A DNA stretch of 64,000 nt from Alphaproteobacteria bacterium (GTDB lineage: Bacteria > Pseudomonadota > Alphaproteobacteria > Ferrovibrionales > Ferrovibrionaceae): NCBI GenBank assembly GCA_017307375.1, contig JAFKFH010000008.1, positions 186,001 through 250,000 of the forward strand, given 5' to 3'. This document shows, in pieces, positions 61,274 through 64,000 of the stretch (position 1 is the first letter of the stretch; the number at the start of each line of letters is the position of its first letter). Under the pieces are notes generated by a model. The model made no database searches, had not been told where the DNA came from, and saw only the letters and a program-made list of their open reading frames with translations. The position numbers were made by a program, and so were the translations under genes.

Positions 61274-63013
61274 ATGATGCTCGACACCGCGACGCTGTTT
61301 ATCGTCGCCACCGCGGTGAACGCCGTCGTTGCGCTGCTGGTCGTCGGGTTGTGGCGGGGCAGCGGGTTTGCCGGCACCGCGGAAATCAAGATCGGGCTGT
61401 CGGCGATCGCGGTCGGGCTGACGCTCGGCGCGCTGCGATCGGTCCTGCCCGGACTGATCTCGATTGCGCTGGGCAATGCCCTGATCACCTGCGGCCAGGT
61501 CGCCGCCCTGAACGGCGCGCTGCTGCTGGCCGGGCGCCCCACCTTGTGGCGGCTGCACGCCGTGGCGGCGACCGTGGCGATTCTGGTGCTGTTCTATTTC
61601 CTGTGGCTGAGCCCGTCCCTGCCGGCGCGCACCGTCGCCGTCGCGAGCTGGGGGGCGCTGGGCTGCCTGACGACGGGCTGGCGGCTGTTGTCGGGGCCGG
61701 GCCTCGGATCCCGGGCAACCCGTATCGCGCTGGGCGTGCTGCTGGTGCTCCACAGCCAGCTCGAACTCTATCGGGCGGCGCGCTTCTTCCTCCTCGACGC
61801 CGCCTACGACCTGACCCAGCCCAACTCCACCACCGCGATCTTCATGGCCGAGGTCGTCCTGTTCTCGGTCAGCCTGTGCACGATTCTGGTACAGCTCTAT
61901 TCGGAACGCCTGCAAGCCGACCTGCGCCGCGCCGAGGAGCGGCTGGCCGCGGCATTCGGCGTCGCCTCCGACGCCTTCGTCGTCTTCGATCCGGACGGGC
62001 GGCTGATCGTCGCCAATCCCCGCTTCGCCGAACTCTTCCCCGTCGCCGCCCCGGCGTTGCGCCCGGGGGCGACGCTGTCGGAAGTCTTCAACGCCGAACC
62101 GCGGCGCTTCGGTCTCGACCTCTACTGGTTCGCCCAGCGCCTGGCCGGGCGCGAGCCGTCGCGCCCGATCGACCAGGTGCGCCAATTGCCCGACGGCCGC
62201 TGGCTGCATCTGGCGATCACACCGTCGCCCGATGGCGGCCTGGTGATGTGCTGGAGCGACGTGTCGGACTTCAAGCGTACCGAGGGCGCGCTGGCAACGG
62301 AACTGGCGCGCGAGCGCGACCTGGCGGCGATGCAGCGCTCGTTCGTGTCGATGGCCTCGCATCAGTTCCGCACCCCCCTCGCCATCATCGACGTCAACGC
62401 CCGCCTGCTGACACCGCGCGACGGCAAGCTGCCCGAGGCCGACGAACTCAAAGGCCGGCTTGATCGTATCCGCCGCACCGTCGGGCGCATGGCCGGGTTG
62501 ATCGAAACGATCCTGGGCGCCGCCAGCACCGAGGCCGGGCGGATCCGGGCCGACATGGGGCCCTGCGATATCGCGGGACTGGTGCGCGAAGCCTGCGACC
62601 GCGCCAACGAGAACAGCGACGGGCCCCGCGTCGAGGCCGATCTGACCGGTCTGCCCTCGGTCATCACCGGCGATGCCATGCTGCTCGACCAGGTGATCGG
62701 CAATCTGCTGTCCAACGCGATCAAATACGCGCCGGGCACCGAGCGCGTCATCGTCACCGGCAGGACAGGCAACGGCATGGCCGAGATCGCGGTGACCGAC
62801 TTCGGCGTCGGCATCGCGCCGGCCGACCTGCCCCGCATCTTCGACCGCTTCTACCGCGCGGCCAACGCCCAGGGGTTCAGCGGCACCGGCATCGGCCTGA
62901 CCCTCGCCCGCACCATCGTCGAGCTGCACGGCGGCGCGATCGAGGTGACGAGCAGCGAAGGTGCCGGCAGCACCTTCACCGTCACCCTGCCGATCGAACG
63001 TTCCACGACCTAG
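61274..63013 (+). CDS. Membrane histidine kinase with PAS domain
   Basis: A 579-residue sensor kinase. About seven hydrophobic helices fill residues 5-205, then a coiled segment (LYSERLQADLRRAEERLAAA), a PAS domain (AFVVFDPDGRLIVANPRFAE), HisKA with His363 in SMASHQFRTPLAIIDVNARL, and HATPase (NLLSNAIKYAPG, DFGVGIAPADLPRIFDRFY, GTGIGLTLARTIVELHGG). No response regulator is adjacent, so its partner lies elsewhere. The stimulus is unknown. Confidence 0.9.
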   Translation: MMLDTATLFIVATAVNAVVALLVVGLWRGSGFAGTAEIKIGLSAIAVGLTLGALRSVLPGLISIALGNALITCGQVAALNGALLLAGRPTLWRLHAVAATVAILVLFYFLWLSPSLPARTVAVASWGALGCLTTGWRLLSGPGLGSRATRIALGVLLVLHSQLELYRAARFFLLDAAYDLTQPNSTTAIFMAEVVLFSVSLCTILVQLYSERLQADLRRAEERLAAAFGVASDAFVVFDPDGRLIVANPRFAELFPVAAPALRPGATLSEVFNAEPRRFGLDLYWFAQRLAGREPSRPIDQVRQLPDGRWLHLAITPSPDGGLVMCWSDVSDFKRTEGALATELARERDLAAMQRSFVSMASHQFRTPLAIIDVNARLLTPRDGKLPEADELKGRLDRIRRTVGRMAGLIETILGAASTEAGRIRADMGPCDIAGLVREACDRANENSDGPRVEADLTGLPSVITGDAMLLDQVIGNLLSNAIKYAPGTERVIVTGRTGNGMAEIAVTDFGVGIAPADLPRIFDRFYRAANAQGFSGTGIGLTLARTIVELHGGAIEVTSSEGAGSTFTVTLPIERSTT

Positions 63014-63180
63014 CTCCCTGCGATTTCCCCTGGGCCCGGCCGGCACCGTGGAGGTGCGCGCCGGTCGGCATGCCTGCGCCGGCCGCGATGCTTTGCCCTT
63101 GCACGATTGACCGCCAAATCGTATTATCGCACCAACGTTCGTTAATCGAACAAACTGAGCCAGCACGGGAGATGCCAGCC
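63014..63180. other. Intergenic region before the Rieske gene
   Basis: 167 bases. The right part is AT-richer and contains the IclR-type palindrome described separately; GGGAG at 63167-63171 is the Rieske ribosome-binding site. Nothing else recognised. Confidence 0.4.
63137..63151. promoter_or_regulatory. IclR-type operator before the Rieske oxygenase
   Basis: GTTCGTTAATCGAAC has perfect GTTCG/CGAAC arms around TTAAT and is nearly identical in form to known PcaR sites and to the site at 60513. It lies 29 bases before ATG 63181. Confidence 0.65.
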
Positions 63181-64000
63181 ATGATCAGCGCCGAGCAGAA
63201 CGATCTCATCACCCGGATCGGTCCGGGCACCCCGGCCGGGAAGCTGATGCGGCTCTACTGGCAGCCGGTGGCGCTGGCCGACGAACTGGCCGGCGACCGG
63301 CCGGTCAAGGCCGTCAAGCTGCTGGGCCAGGACTTCGTGCTGTTCCGGGACGAGCAGGGGCGGCTCGGGCTGCTCGATCGCGATTGCCCGCATCGCGGCG
63401 CCGACCTGGCGATGGGCCGGCTGGAGGATGGCGGGCTGCGCTGCCCGTTCCACGGCTGGCTGTTCGACACCACGGGGCAATGCCTGGAGACGCCGGCCGA
63501 ACCGGAAGGCTCGCGCATGTGCACCCGCATCCGCCAGCAGTCCTATCCGGTGGTCGAGCGCAGCGGCATCATCTTCGCCTATGTCGGCGCCGGCGACGCC
63601 CCGGCTTTCCCCGCCCTCGACTGCTTCGAGGCGCCGGATGCCTACACCTTCGCCTTCAAGGGCCTGCTCGAGTGCAACTGGCTGCAGGCGCTCGAGGTCG
63701 GCATCGACCCGGCCCACGCGTCCTACCTGCATCGCTTCTTCGAGGACGAGAATCCCGAGGACAGCTACGGCAAGCAGTTCCGCGCCGCCTCGGCCGGCTC
63801 GGACATGCCGATGACCAAGGTGCTGCGCGAATACGGCCGGCCGCAGATCGAGGTCGAGCGCACCCCCTGGGGCATGCGGCTGACCGCGCTGCGGCACCTC
63901 GACGAGGCGCATACGCATGTACGCGTCACCAACCAGCTGTTCCCGCACGCCTTCGTCATCCCGATGTCGGCCGAGATGACGATCACCCAGTGGCACGTGC
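63181..64000 (+). CDS. Rieske non-heme iron oxygenase, phthalate dioxygenase-like (partial)
   Basis: 273 codons visible; it continues past the right edge. Rieske [2Fe-2S] ligands are in RDCPHRGADLAMG and LRCPFHGWLFD; the mononuclear iron motif is VGIDPAHASYLHRFF (D-x2-H-x4-H). The opening GPGTPAGKLMRLYWQPVALA is typical of the phthalate 4,5-dioxygenase oxygenase group. It should hydroxylate or O-demethylate an aromatic acid using electrons from a reductase not seen here. ATG 63181 is nine bases after GGGAG; ATG 63172 is too close. Control by the IclR protein is suggested by the palindrome upstream. Confidence 0.9.
   Translation, partial: MISAEQNDLITRIGPGTPAGKLMRLYWQPVALADELAGDRPVKAVKLLGQDFVLFRDEQGRLGLLDRDCPHRGADLAMGRLEDGGLRCPFHGWLFDTTGQCLETPAEPEGSRMCTRIRQQSYPVVERSGIIFAYVGAGDAPAFPALDCFEAPDAYTFAFKGLLECNWLQALEVGIDPAHASYLHRFFEDENPEDSYGKQFRAASAGSDMPMTKVLREYGRPQIEVERTPWGMRLTALRHLDEAHTHVRVTNQLFPHAFVIPMSAEMTITQWHV

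Noticed and set aside
1-64000. CRISPR array
   Set aside because: No regularly spaced repeats of suitable length were found; the GCGACAAA elements are too few and unevenly spaced.

Overview
The window is one contiguous piece of a high-GC chromosome from an alphaproteobacterium, most likely of the Rhodospirillales kind. This rests on gene content and codon style only: PcaR-type IclR regulator, Fbp-type iron uptake, FecI/FecR/TonB receptor set, biliverdin phytochrome with heme oxygenase, several acyl-CoA dehydrogenases and a membrane formate dehydrogenase made with selenocysteine. The genus is not determined. Genes are packed in short operons with many ATGA or TGATG overlaps.

Layout. 1-4.1 kb: a PAS-rich chemoreceptor cut by the left edge, an EamA exporter, an SRPBCC protein and an acyl-CoA dehydrogenase. 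4.3-8.1 kb: the ferric iron ABC transporter fbpABC, with a Fur-like dyad upstream and a 13-bp intercistronic hairpin after fbpA. 8.2-13.5 kb: a frameshifted acyl-CoA dehydrogenase with a short partner, then leftward xthA, DUF1810, MoxR ATPase and VWA protein. 13.6-21.5 kb: two exported proteins, then an ECF sigma factor, FecR, TonB receptor and PepSY protein, with a Fur box before the receptor, and a phosphopantetheinyl transferase. 21.5-30.5 kb: an SDR/LysR pair, small hypotheticals, a CoA-ester cluster (hot-dog hydratase, acyl-CoA dehydrogenase, class III CoA-transferase), an AT-rich patch with a DUF1330 gene, and ybaK. 30.6-39 kb: asd preceded by a threonine-rich leader peptide with hairpins (the most novel regulatory element seen here), then a leftward light-signalling operon: bacteriophytochrome, CheY-like regulator, hybrid kinase, heme oxygenase and MFS transporter.

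39.3-43.7 kb: tRNA-Glu, followed at once by the broken start of a tyrosine integrase and an accessory region. It holds a DUF6516/winged-HTH pair, decayed small genes, three copies of a GCGACAAA direct-repeat element, and an XRE/DUF4238 pair behind a perfect 10-bp dyad. It looks like the eroded remains of an island integrated at the tRNA.

44-59.6 kb: a complete selenocysteine and formate dehydrogenase locus. Leftward from 54.7 kb run fdoG (with an in-frame UGA for Sec), fdoH, fdoI, fdhE, selA, a Sel1-repeat gene, selB and tRNA-Sec. Rightward run an oxidoreductase-SelD fusion and fdhD, which is translationally coupled to a xylose/arabinose-type dehydrogenase and galM. Together these encode the enzyme, its Sec machinery and its maturation factors.

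59.6-64 kb: a PcaR-like IclR regulator, a divergent isochorismatase-fold protein lacking its catalytic Cys, a membrane histidine kinase, and a Rieske oxygenase cut by the right edge. A 15-bp GTTC-N7-GAAC palindrome lies both in the iclR divergent promoter and before the Rieske gene, suggesting a small regulon.
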